Shown one piece after another: positions 52,204 through 63,200 of a stretch of DNA of 64,000 bases; the stretch's first letter is position 1; each line of letters begins with the position of its first letter. The translations under genes and the position numbers were made by a program. Origin of the DNA: JBJMQS01 sp045802605 (lineage in GTDB: Bacteria; Planctomycetota; Planctomycetia; Gemmatales; Gemmataceae); NCBI GenBank assembly GCA_045802605.1, contig JBJMQS010000027.1, positions 1 to 64,000 of the forward strand, in the 5' to 3' direction. Under the pieces are notes generated by a model that did no database searches, had not been told where the DNA came from, and was given only the letters and a program-made list of their open reading frames with translations.

Positions 52204-53994
52204 TTACCCCGGCAACTCCAACTCCTCCTGCAGTGCCGCCCACTTCTCCTCCGCCTGGCTGAGCTCAGCGGTCACCGCGGCGAGTTCCTCATGCAGGCGG
52301 AGCGATTCTTGCGAATCGCTTGCTTCCAGGTATTGTGCATTCAAAGTTCGCTTACGCTCGTCCAGCTGGGCGATCGATTTTTCCACGCCCTTCAGCTCCT
52401 TGCGGATCACTTTCTCATCGCGGCGTTTCGCGCGATGCACCTTATGAACCTGCTTCAAAACCTCTGGCGGCAGCTTCTTTCGCTCGGTGGCCAGTTCGCG
52501 CTCCCCGGCTTCGATCTCCTCGTTGACCTTGTCCAGGTATGACTCGTACTTGCCGCTGTAGTTAATCACCCGGCCATCACGCACCTCGACGATGCAGGTG
52601 GCCACTTTGCCGGTGAAGTGACGGTCGTGGCTGGTGAAGATGACGGTGCCCTCGTACTCGCGCAAGGCGTCGATCAGTGCATCGACCGATTCGACATCCA
52701 AATGGTTACCCGGCTCGTCGAGGATCAGCACGTTGTGCTTGCTCAGCATGAGCGCGGCCAGGCAGAGCCGGGCCCGCTCGCCGCCGGAGAGAATCGCGAC
52801 CTTCTTTTTGACGTGCGAGCCGCGAAACAAAAAGGAGCCAGCCACTTCGAGGATTTCCTGCTCCTTCTTGCCGAACGCGGCCTCAGCGCGGAGGTACTCA
52901 ATGACCGTTTTGTTTTCGGGCAGGCTGGTGTAAACGTGTTGTGCATACACGCCGATCTGACAACCAAAGCCCCAGCGAACTTCGCCAAGAAGCGGTTTCA
53001 GTGAATCGACGATAGTGCGCAGAAACGTCGTCTTGCCCTGGCCGTTGTCGCCCACGACCGCGGCCCGCGAACCGTGGTCGAGTTCCAGTTGAATGTCCGA
53101 CGCGATCTGCCGCTCGGCGTAGCCAATGGCCAAGTCGGTGCAACGTAAAGCGATGCCTTTGCGCGGCTCGATCCGCGGCGGGCGAATCCGGACCGTCGGC
53201 TCGTCGCCGAGCACTTCCTCAAACTCCAGCTTTTCGAGCATCTTGCTCTTCGACTGGGCGAGCTTCGCCGTCGCCGCCCGGGCCTTGTTGCGAGCGATGA
53301 AATTCTCCAGGTGCTTTCGCTTGGCAAGAATGGCCTCGTTGGCCCGGGTGCCATGCTCACGGCGCTCGCGCTCATACTCCAGATAGGCATCGACTTTGCC
53401 CGGGAACGAGATCAGTTTGCCGCGCGACAGGGCCAGCGTGTGTTCGCAAGTGGCGTTGAGAAACGTCCGGTCGTGCGAAACGATCAGGCAGCCGCCGTCG
53501 TGCGACCTCAGGAAATGTTCGAGTAGAATCTGTGTTCGTAGATCGAGGAAGTTGGTCGGCTCGTCAAGAAGGAGCAAATTCGGTTCGTGGAGCAATAGGG
53601 CCGCCAGCTTGACTCGCGTCTGCCAACCGCCGGAGAGTTGGCTGATCGGCCCGTTGAGGTACGCGCCTTTCAACTCGAACTGCCCGGCCACCTCGCCGCA
53701 TTTCCAATCGGGCTGGTCACTGTCTCGGATCAGAAAGTCGAGGGCGGATTCGCCGGGAAGAAACGGATCATGTTGCCGGAGGTATCCCAGCCGCAAGCTC
53801 GGGTACCGGATCACTTCCCCTTCATCGAGCTCTTCTTCACCCAGAAAGATCCGCAACAGCGTGCTCTTCCCCGCGCCATTGCGGCCAATGAAGCCCAGCT
53901 TCACGTTGTCGGGAATGGTCGCTTCGGCATCATCGAGCAGAACCTGTTCCCCGTAATGTTTGGAGGCTTTGGTAATTTGCAGCAGACTCGCCAT
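52204..53994 (-). CDS. ABC-F family ATPase (second copy, divergent)
   Basis: This is a 596-residue protein with two ABC domains: Walker A GRNGAGKST, signature LSGGWQTRV, and second Walker A GDNGQGKTT, with signature LSGGERARL. The inter-domain linker is about 80 residues and charged (the P-site tRNA-interaction motif). The C-terminus is a long coiled coil (VEKSIAQLDERKRTLNAQYL). The start is ATG at 53994, giving MASLLQITKASKHYG; the 24 extra upstream codons lack homology. It resembles EttA/YbiT-like translation factors. Transcribed divergently from the ECF sigma gene. Confidence 0.93.
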   Translation of the reverse strand: MASLLQITKASKHYGEQVLLDDAEATIPDNVKLGFIGRNGAGKSTLLRIFLGEEELDEGEVIRYPSLRLGYLRQHDPFLPGESALDFLIRDSDQPDWKCGEVAGQFELKGAYLNGPISQLSGGWQTRVKLAALLLHEPNLLLLDEPTNFLDLRTQILLEHFLRSHDGGCLIVSHDRTFLNATCEHTLALSRGKLISFPGKVDAYLEYERERREHGTRANEAILAKRKHLENFIARNKARAATAKLAQSKSKMLEKLEFEEVLGDEPTVRIRPPRIEPRKGIALRCTDLAIGYAERQIASDIQLELDHGSRAAVVGDNGQGKTTFLRTIVDSLKPLLGEVRWGFGCQIGVYAQHVYTSLPENKTVIEYLRAEAAFGKKEQEILEVAGSFLFRGSHVKKKVAILSGGERARLCLAALMLSKHNVLILDEPGNHLDVESVDALIDALREYEGTVIFTSHDRHFTGKVATCIVEVRDGRVINYSGKYESYLDKVNEEIEAGERELATERKKLPPEVLKQVHKVHRAKRRDEKVIRKELKGVEKSIAQLDERKRTLNAQYLEASDSQESLRLHEELAAVTAELSQAEEKWAALQEELELPG

Positions 53995-54169
53995 CGGCAA
54001 AAAGATCCTCGCAAGAGAAAAGAGATTGTACCAACTCGATTCGCTGACCTTGTGCGAACATGCCAAACATCCGGCTCATATTGCGTCGAATATCGCCGCG
54101 GTCCATGCCAGCGATTGCAGCCGTCCTGGACGGCGTATAGGCTAGTAAAACCAAGTGCGATCCTAATTA

Positions 54170-54733
54170 ATGCACACGACCTCATTGACTTTACTGGAAC
54201 GGCTGCGCTCCGCGCACGACGCGGAGGCTTGGCGGCGGCTCGTTCAACTCTACTCGCCACTCTTGTTGAACTGGATGCAGTCGCGCGGCGTGCAGCCGGC
54301 CGATGCAGCGGACCTCGTGCAGGACGTTTTCCGAGTGCTTGTGCGGAAGCTGCCGGAATTTCAGTATGACCCGAACAGCAGCTTCCGCGGCTGGTTGCGC
54401 ACGATCACGATTAACATCTGGAAGGATCACTGCCGGCGAAACTCCAAGCGGCCCACTCTCATGTCGGAACTCGACGACTGGGAAGACACGCCTGACTGTT
54501 TCTCGACAGAAATTCATCGCAAGGAACTAGTCGCGCAGGCACTGGTGATATTGGAGCCGGAGTTTCGGGCCGAATCCTGGCAGATTTTCGTAGAGCATGG
54601 GGTTAATGGCCGCCCCGCTGCCGAAGTGGCCACGGAAATGAAGACAACTGTCGGTGCGGTTTACGCGGCGAAGTGCCGGGTGCTGGCCCGGGTTCGCGAG
54701 TACCTGCGCGGAATTCTCGACGAGAATGAGTAA
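54170..54733 (+). CDS. ECF sigma factor paired with a kinase
   Basis: This 187-residue sigma factor has region 2 (WRRLVQLYSPLLLNWMQSRG, DAADLVQDVFRVLVRKL, FRGWLRTITINIW) and region 4 (HGVNGRPAAEVATEMKTTVG). The region order and the downstream kinase with a zinc anti-sigma-like motif match the planctomycete ECF groups whose genes neighbour Ser/Thr kinases. The kinase starts 55 bases downstream and likely controls the factor's activity (inference from known families). Confidence 0.94.
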   Translation: MHTTSLTLLERLRSAHDAEAWRRLVQLYSPLLLNWMQSRGVQPADAADLVQDVFRVLVRKLPEFQYDPNSSFRGWLRTITINIWKDHCRRNSKRPTLMSELDDWEDTPDCFSTEIHRKELVAQALVILEPEFRAESWQIFVEHGVNGRPAAEVATEMKTTVGAVYAAKCRVLARVREYLRGILDENE

Positions 54734-54788
54734 CTGTGCGTAAGGATTTACTCGCTCGTGCAATAAGTCTGTGGTGACAGGGCCGATC

Positions 54789-56876
54789 ATGACCGTGCAA
54801 TCAGCATGTCCCCGAGCCGGGGACTTTGAACGCTTGCTCAAGCGCGGCATCGCCGCGTCGGAGAGCCAACTGCTATTGGACCATCTCGAAACCTGCCCCG
54901 ATTGCTGGCAGACGGTCGCGCCTCTTCTGGACGGCGACACACTGCTAAGCGGAGTCTCCGCGGGGCGGCCCGTCGTCACCGCCGAGTTATTCGATCAGTT
55001 GATCGGTCTATTGCCGGCCAATTCAACCGATGAATTAGGTGCCCTGAGTGCAACGCCCGCCGACTTTGGTGATGCCGATGCCGCCTTGCCCGCACCATCG
55101 GCTGTTATTGCCCATTACCGAATCGTACGCCTTCTGGGCCGGGGTGGGATGGGCGCCGTTTATCTCGCAACTGATCTGCGGCTAGACCGGTCCGTCGCGC
55201 TGAAAGTGATGCTGCCACGTTTTGCGGCGAGCGCCCAAGCCAAAGAACGGTTTCTTCGCGAGGCCCGAGCCGTCGGCCAAATCAGCAACGACCATGTTGT
55301 TACCGTGTATGAAGCCGCCGAGTACGACGGAGTGCCGTACATCGCGATGCAGTTTCTCCAAGGCACATCGCTCGAAGAGCGTCTGCGACGCGACGCCGAG
55401 TTCACCCCGGCACAAGTGCTGCGCATCGCCGAGGAGGCCGCTGAGGGACTGGCCGCGGCGCACGCGATTGGCCTCGTTCACCGGGATATCAAGCCGGCCA
55501 ACCTTTGGCTCGAAGAGCCAAGCGGGCGGGTGAAGGTGCTCGACTTCGGCTTGGCCAAGCCCTGTGACGCGGTCCAATTGACCGGCAGCGGCACGCTCAT
55601 CGGTACGCCGGCGTTCATGTCGCCCGAGCAGGGCCGCGGCAAGAATGTCGATGCGCGCACGGACCTCTTCAGCCTCGGCGTCGTGCTCTACCGCCTCTCG
55701 ACCGGCCGACTGCCGTTCGAGGGGCCCAACGCAATGGCCATCCTGACGGCCTTAGCAGTGGACTCTCCACCTCCTGTCCGCAGTCTCAACCCGCGCGTGC
55801 CGGAGCCGTTGGCCACTCTCATCAACGACTTGCTGGCCAAAGATCCGAACAAGCGACCAGAGAGCGCCGCCGAAGTCGTCGAGCGCGTGCGGCGGATCAC
55901 CACAGGCCAACCGGAGCCAGTTCGAGCGAGGACGCAGCGCATGCCGCTGAACGCGACCGGCTTGTTCGCCCTCCTGGCCTTAGTCGCAGCCGGCGTGATT
56001 ATCATCATCAAAAACAAGGACGGCTCCGAGAGAAAGATTGACGTGCCCAACGGCGCGACTGTGACCGTGAAGGATGGCGAAGGCAAAACTCTCGCGAAGG
56101 TCGCAGGCCTTACGAACGCGGAATGGGAGAAGTCGGTCGCGGCCTTGAAGGGCGATGATTTGATGGACGCGGTGTCGGAGCGATTGACACAGCTCAACCC
56201 GCGGTTCCACGAAAGCGCCTTGAATCCCCGCGTGGAGAATGACGCTGTCGTTGCTCTGGTTATCACCGATGCGTCAGACCTGCCGGACCTCTCCCCGCTG
56301 CGGGCACTTACGACGCTGAAGGACCTCTACATTAATGGCCAGTTCCGCAACCCGGCCGATATCAGTCCCCTCCGCGGCCTAAAGCTCACGAGCTTTCAGG
56401 CGAACGGTTGCCCGATCAAAGACATTTCACCTTTGGCGGGCATGCCGTTGTTTCGAGCAAATTTCTGGGGCAACAAGACCGCGGACATCTCCCCGTTGCG
56501 GGGTATGAAACTGACCAACTGCAACGTCGGGCATAGCCCGACCAAAGACATCTCGGTCCTGAAAGGGATGCCCCTAGAAGATGTGTGCCTGAACATCTCT
56601 CAGATTGAAGACCTATCACCATTGGCCGGAGCGCCAATCAAACGGCTGGCGATCGAATACATCAAGGCCACCGATCTTGCGCCACTCGCCAAGATGCCGC
56701 TCGAAGCCTTATTCCTCAAGGGAACTCCCATCAAGGATTATTCGCTGTTGCGGACGCTGCCGCTGAAGGAGATTTCCCTCGACGATCCCAAGCGGCATGC
56801 CGAGCTCTTGCGCGCGATCCCGACGCTGAAGACCATTAATCTGAAGCCCGCCGACGAAATTCTGGGCGACCAGTAA
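54789..56876 (+). CDS. Ser/Thr kinase with N-terminal HxxxCxxC motif and leucine-rich-like tail
   Basis: The protein has 695 residues. The N-terminus contains a ZAS-like zinc motif His32-x3-Cys36-x2-Cys39 (DHLETCPDCW), as in zinc-binding anti-sigma factors. The kinase domain is at about 108-372: glycine loop LGRGGMGAVY, Lys139, HRD 231-233, DFG 252-254, FMSPEQ. One membrane helix is at about 391-407. The extracytoplasmic tail carries repeats of about 22 residues (ISPLRGLKLTSFQANGCPIK, ISPLAGMPLFRANFW) resembling internalin-type leucine-rich repeats. I chose ATG at 54789 over GTG at 54771 because family members start shortly before the zinc motif. It follows the ECF sigma gene. Confidence 0.93.
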   Translation: MTVQSACPRAGDFERLLKRGIAASESQLLLDHLETCPDCWQTVAPLLDGDTLLSGVSAGRPVVTAELFDQLIGLLPANSTDELGALSATPADFGDADAALPAPSAVIAHYRIVRLLGRGGMGAVYLATDLRLDRSVALKVMLPRFAASAQAKERFLREARAVGQISNDHVVTVYEAAEYDGVPYIAMQFLQGTSLEERLRRDAEFTPAQVLRIAEEAAEGLAAAHAIGLVHRDIKPANLWLEEPSGRVKVLDFGLAKPCDAVQLTGSGTLIGTPAFMSPEQGRGKNVDARTDLFSLGVVLYRLSTGRLPFEGPNAMAILTALAVDSPPPVRSLNPRVPEPLATLINDLLAKDPNKRPESAAEVVERVRRITTGQPEPVRARTQRMPLNATGLFALLALVAAGVIIIIKNKDGSERKIDVPNGATVTVKDGEGKTLAKVAGLTNAEWEKSVAALKGDDLMDAVSERLTQLNPRFHESALNPRVENDAVVALVITDASDLPDLSPLRALTTLKDLYINGQFRNPADISPLRGLKLTSFQANGCPIKDISPLAGMPLFRANFWGNKTADISPLRGMKLTNCNVGHSPTKDISVLKGMPLEDVCLNISQIEDLSPLAGAPIKRLAIEYIKATDLAPLAKMPLEALFLKGTPIKDYSLLRTLPLKEISLDDPKRHAELLRAIPTLKTINLKPADEILGDQ

Positions 56877-56890
56877 GGGTAATCGCGTAC

Positions 56891-57114
56891 TGTCTCAGTT
56901 TGATCTTTGTTTTCAGGCCAACGGCCTGAGATTTCTCAGCCCAGGGCGCAGCCCTGGGTTAAGAGGCGCAAAGAGATGCAGGCTGAAGGCCTGCGATAGA
57001 CTTGTCGCAGCCCTACAGGCTGCAAAGCAAAATGACACCTTACCCAGGGCGTTGCCCTGGGCTGAGAAATCTCACACCTTTGGTGTGAAGACAATCAATG
57101 ACAAAACTGAGACA
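56891..57114. mobile_element. MITE-like palindromic element of six hairpins
   Basis: The 360-base gap 56877-57236 has no gene. Within it TGTCTCAGTTT (56891-56901) and its exact complement (57104-57114) are terminal inverted repeats. A second pair of 21-bp perfect inverted arms lies at 56927-56947 and 57054-57074. Six short perfect hairpins fill the space, for example CCCAGGGC-GCA-GCCCTGGG (56940-56958), GCAGGC-TGAAG-GCCTGC (56978-56994) and CACACC-TTT-GGTGTG (57073-57087). The whole behaves as one folded unit without coding capacity. Confidence 0.8.
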
Positions 57115-57236
57115 CGACCGGAAATCGTTTGATTTCGCCAATTTTTTGATGCCGCCGCGTAAGGATTCGGTCCGGTGTGCAAAGCCTTTCTAGCTAAGTC
57201 CGCATTCACGCTTTCGCGCAAACATCGAGGCCCGCC

Positions 57237-60200
57237 ATGCTCTACACGTTCCGCCGGTGGATCAGCCCCGCTCGCAAGGTCACGACCATTTGCAACAGCC
57301 AGCCCTCTGTTCTGCGGCTGGAATCCCGCGTGACGCCTTCGACGTCGATTCCGCTGCTGGGCGCGAACTGGACACCGATGGGGCCCACGCCGATCGTGGA
57401 CAGCAGCTCGGTCATCAATTCTGGCCGGCTCGCGGCGATCGCGGCTGTGCCGGGCAACTCCTCAATCATCTACGTGGCCGCGGCGGGCGGCGGCGTCTGG
57501 AAAACGTCTAATGCCACCGCGACCAACCCCGACTGGACGCCGCTGACCGACAAACTCGGGCTGCCGCCCGACACGTCCAAAGGGTCATTAAGCTCCGGTG
57601 CCTTGGCCGTCGCGCCAAACAACACCAGCGTCGTCTATTACGGCACCGGTGAGGCGTATGGCGGGCTCGACAGCCAGTATGGCCGTGGAATTTACAAATC
57701 GTCTGACAGCGGCACCACCTGGACACTCGTCGGCGGCACCACCTTCGACCGCACTTGCATCACCAAGATCGTGGTCGATCCGACCGACTCGTCGCGCGTC
57801 TTCGCCACCACGAGCAACGCTGGAAACGGCGTCGCCAGCGTCACACAAGGCCTCTACCGATCGACCGACGGCGGCACGAGCTGGACGCGCATCAGCAGCG
57901 GAATCGCCGTCAGCGGCAAAGACTTCACCGACATCGAAATGATCCCCGGCGCGCCGAACACGCTCTTCACCGATATCGCTGGCGGCGGCGGCGTCTACAA
58001 GACCACCAACGCCAACGCGGCCACGCCGACCTGGACCCTAGTTTCAGGACTCCCGACGACGACCGGCGGCCGCGGCGAATTAGCCGTCGCTCCGAACAAC
58101 GCACAAGTGATGTACTACTCGGTCTCCGACGTGGCCTCGGCCAACTTCGGCGCCTTGCTCAACATGTACAAGTCCACCAACGGCGGCTCGTCATGGAGCA
58201 CGTTGAACCTCGGGACCGATAACGACTACTTGGGCGGCCAGGGCTGGTACGATCAGACGCTGGCCGTGGACCCGAGCAACGCGAACATTGTCTACGCCGG
58301 CGGACAAGAAAAGGTGCTGCGTAGCACCGATGGTGGCGTCAATTGGACCGATATTGGCGCGCTGGCCAACGGGCCCCACGTCGACCACCACGCCGCCATG
58401 TTCGATGCCGCGGGACGGTTCCTCGATGGCAACGACGGAGGCATCTGGCGTTACGACGGTGGTACCGGCAAGTGGGCCAATCTCAATGGCGACAGCACCA
58501 GCAAGTCGGTTTCGACAGGCCTGAGCAGCAACCAAGTTGTCGGGCTGGCCCTGCACCCGACCGACCCCAACATTGTCCTTGCCGGCCTTCAGGACAATGG
58601 CACGGTCCGCTTCAACGATGCCCTGAAGTGGACCGAGGTCGAAGGCGGCGATGGCGGCCCGATCGTGATTGACCCCACGAATGCCAGCTTCGTCTACCGA
58701 GTGAGCCCGGTCGGCAGTTTCGGCGCCGCCGATTTCTTGCGCAAATCTACCGACGGCGGTCTGAACTGGTCGTCGATCACCACGGGCGTCGTCGATGCCG
58801 GCAAGGCAAATTTCTACCCGCCGTTGGAAATGCAACCGGGTGTCTCTTCTCGACTCTACCTGGGCACCGACGTCATTAACGTCACGACCGACAGCGGCGT
58901 GAGCTGGGGAAGGCTGACCGGCGACACCTTCACTTTTCCCGGCCCGGGTGGCATCGACGCGATCGGTGTGGGCAAGGCCAGCACCGCGACAATGTACGCC
59001 TCGGCCAACGGCAGTGTGTTCGTGACCACCAATACTGGAGTGGCCTGGACCAACCGCACGCCGAGCGGCGGCGGGTCGTTTACCGACTTCGCCGTCGATC
59101 CCACGAATTCGAACGTGGCCTACGTCGTCGCCAAACAGTTCGGCGCTTCCCGGGTGTGGCGCACCACCAACGCCGGCGTGGCGTGGACAGACATCACCAA
59201 CAACCTGCCTGCTCCGCCTCTGGGCACGATCTTGCTCGATCCCGGGGCCACCAACTCTTCGACCGACGACGTCCTGTACGTTGGCACCGATGATCAGGGC
59301 CTTTACGGTTCCACCGACCTCGGCGCGACGTGGGCGAAGTATGGACTCAACCTTCCGAACGTGCAGATCCGCGACATCCAGTACAACAGCACGACCAACA
59401 TCTTGGCCGTCGGCACCTACGGCCGGGGGGTTTGGGAGCTAAACACGAAGACCGCGCCGCTGGTCGTCACCAACACCAATGACAGCGGCATCGGCTCGCT
59501 CCGGCAAGCGATGATTTTCGCCAACGCCAACCCTGGCACTGACACCATTACCTTCAGCCTCTCCGGCGCCGGCACGATCACACTTGCGAGTGAAATCGCC
59601 GTCAGCGATTCGGTGGTGGTGCAAGGCCCGAGCACGAAAGACGTCACCATCAGCGGCAACAACACCGTCCGCCTATTCAACATCAACATCGCGGGAACGG
59701 GCACGGTGACCTTCGATAGCCTCACGCTGACGAAGGGCAAGGTCGCGAGCGGCGACGGCGCGGCAGTGCGGAACGCGGATGAAAACTTGACGATCTCCGC
59801 ATGCACGATCTCGGCGAGCACCGCGACATCCGGGCTCGGTGGTGCCGTGTTCAGTGGCGGTCCACTCACGCTCACGTCCACTTCCCTGACCGGGAACTCG
59901 GCGGCCAACGGCGGTGCAGTCGGCATCTACAACGGTTCGGTGACGATGACCGGCTGCACCCTCAGCAGCAACAAAGCGGCGAATGTGGGCGGCGCTCTTT
60001 GGCTCTTTACCGGTTCCAACAATTCCATTACGACCACCGACTTTGTCAGCAACTCGGCGGTAGACGGTGGCCACATCGGATCTGGCATCTACGGCGGCAA
60101 GCTCGATATTTCTCGCTCCGCCTTTTCCAATGGCTCGGCTAGCAACCGTGGCGGGGCGCTTTCGCATTTCAGCTTCGGGCCCGGCAGCGGCGGCGCCATC

Positions 60201-63200
60201 ACGGTGGTCGAATCGTCAGCGACCGGCAACAAAGGCAACCAGGGCGGCGCATTCTATTTCACCGCGCCAGTCACCTCGTTGACGCTGCAGAACGTGACCG
60301 TTTCGGGAAACACCGCTGCCGATGGTGGCGGCATCCGCCAGTTCAACAGCGGCACTGCGTTAGTTTTGCAAAACTGCACCATCTCGGGCAATTCGGCGAC
60401 GACCTCGGGCGGCGGCATCAACCATTACGGACCGGGATCGATCAGTATTGAGAGCACGGTGCTCTCGAACAATAACTCGCCGATCGGTACCGACGCACGG
60501 ACCTTCGCGGCCACGTTTTCGTACAAGAACAGCGCGGTGGGCAGTCTCGCCGGCATCAACACACCGAACAACCTCGGCGGCAACCTCGCGACTGGCACGA
60601 ACCTCAAGCTTGGCACGCTCGCCAACAACGGCGGATGGACCACCGCAAGCCTGTCGCTCCGGCCCGCCGCCGATAGCCCGCTCACCGACAATGGCTCCAA
60701 CCCTGCGTCGGTGACCTTTGACCAGCGCGGCGTCAGCCGGGTCTGGGGCGCGGCCATCGACATCGGCGCGGTCGAGGTGCCGTTGACCACGAACGTCCTC
60801 AACGCCAACGATTCGGGCGCCGGCTCGCTGCGGCAAGCGATCCTCGACGCCAACCGCGATGCCGGTTCAGGATCCACCATCGGCTTCGACGCGACATTTT
60901 TCGCCACGGCGAAATCCATCAGCGTCGATGCCGGGCAGATGGATATCTCCGACACGCTCGTGATCAGTGGACCCGGCTCCGCGAAATTAACGCTCAACGC
61001 CCACGGCAAGAGCCGCCTCTTCGATACCAGTTCGACAGTTGACGGCGGCTCGGTCTCCTTCACCGGACTGACCCTGACGGGCGGGCAGGCCAGCGAGGGC
61101 GGGGCCCTCCTTATCGGACAAGAAGTAATTTCGCTCTCGGACTGCGTGCTCACCGGCAACAGCGCGACCAGCGACGGCGGCGCGATCAATGTCGAGTCCG
61201 CCTTGGGCGGCCCAGCCCAACTCCTGCTCGATAAATGCACTGTGTCCGGCAACACCGCGGGCAGCAATGGCGGCGGCATTTATTTCTTCAATGGCGGCGG
61301 CTTTAGCATCGTCAACAGCACCGTCTCGGGCAATTCCGCCGGCTCGACGGGCGGCGGCCTTTACTTCTTCGGGTCGTCTGGCGTCGGCGGTACCGTGATC
61401 CTCCAGTCAACATTCTCGGGCAACGCGGCCAGCGGCGATGGCGGTGGCATCGTGCTCCGTGGCAGCACCGGCACCGGCACGCTGACGATGAAGAATGTCA
61501 CCCTCGTCAGCAACACAAGCGCCGGCAACGGCGGCGGCATCGCTCGTCCCTTCGGGTCATTCGTGATCGACCTACAAAGCTGCATCGTTTCAGGCAATGG
61601 TTCAGCCAATCCCGACATCTTCAGTGCAGGCACCGTCACGATGAAGAACAGCGCCGTCGGTTCGGGCACAGGTTTTACGAAGATCGACAATGGTGGCAAT
61701 CTGCCTTTTCAAGCACATGCCAACCTCAAACTTGGTCCGCTAACTAACAATGGCGGTACCATCCTGACGCACCTACCAGCCGGCGACAGCCCGCTGGTGG
61801 ATGCGGGGTTCAATGCCGCCGGGTTGCCACTCGATGAACTCGGCACGCAACGCAAAATCGGCACGGCTAGCGACATTGGGGCGGTCGAAGTATTCAACCT
61901 CGTCGTGCTCAACGCCAACGATTCCGGGCCGGGCTCGCTCCGGCAAACTCTGTCGCACGCGAACACTGTGCTCGGGGCCGACACCGTCACCTTCGACCCA
62001 ACCTTCTTCGCCACGGCGAAGACGATCACCCTGGTGAGTGCGCTTACGATCAGCGACGTGATGACAGTGACCGGCCCCGGCGCACGGCTCGCCACCATCA
62101 GCGGCAACAACGTCACGCGTCAGCTCAACGTCAACACGTCGTTGTCCAATCAACCGGTCCAAGTCAGCGGGCTGACGTTCGCCGGCGGCAAGTCCGGCCA
62201 GTTCGGAGCGATCGCCAACGCCGACGAGGCCCTTTCGCTGATCGATTGCGTGGTGACCGGCAACTCGGCCACGGGTGCCGGCGGCGCCATCGGCCTCTAC
62301 ATCGATCCCGCGTCACTGACCTTGATCGGCTGCACCATTACGGGGAATACGGCGGCGGGTGGCGGCGGCGGGGGCGTTTATGTCAATAACGCTGGCGGCG
62401 CGGTGACCATCCGTAACTGCACGATAGCGAACAACTCCTGCAGTACTAACGGCGGCGGGATCGTTTCGTTCTCCGTCGCCACGGTCATTCAGAACTCGAC
62501 CATCGTCAACAATACGGCCGGCGGACAGGGAGGCGGCCTGAGGCTGCCCAATCCCGGCTCAACGATCGAAAGCAGCGTCATTTCGGGTAATACTGCGGCG
62601 ACGGGCTTGGATATCATCGGCAACACTGTCGCCATTAAGAACAGCGCCATCGGCTCCACGGCCGGATTCACGATCAACAATCAGGGGGGGAACATCCTCA
62701 ACCAGCCGCACGCTAGTTTGAAACTCGGCGCATTGGCGAACAATGGCGGGCCCGCCGATACCTTCTTGCCCGCGATCGACAGCCCACTTGTTGGCACGGG
62801 TTCGAATCCGGCTGCGTTGGTCAACGACCAAAGAGGCGTGCGCTTCGGGCGGGCGCGCTCCGCTGGAGTGGACATCGGCGCGGTTGAGGCCCCGACGAAC
62901 TTCGTCGTGCTTAATGCCAACGATGCCGGGGCGGGTTCGCTGCGCCAAGCACTGCTCGATGCCAATGCCTTCACTGGGCCCGATACGGTGACCTTCGATC
63001 CGATTTTCTTTGCGACGGCACAGACGATCACACTTACTACGGCCGAGCTGACTATCGCGGAAGCAGTGAACATCGCGGGAGCGGGCTCGAGCTTTGTGAC
63101 TGTTAGCGGCAACAATGCGCGGCGCATTTGCAATACGACGAGTGCGCCGGATGGTTCGGTGATTGCCTTCTCGGGTCTGACGCTGACGCAGGGTAATGCG

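Noticed and set aside
56891..57114. Possible CRISPR array
   Set aside because: The repeats are different hairpins without constant repeat or spacer lengths, and no cas gene is present.
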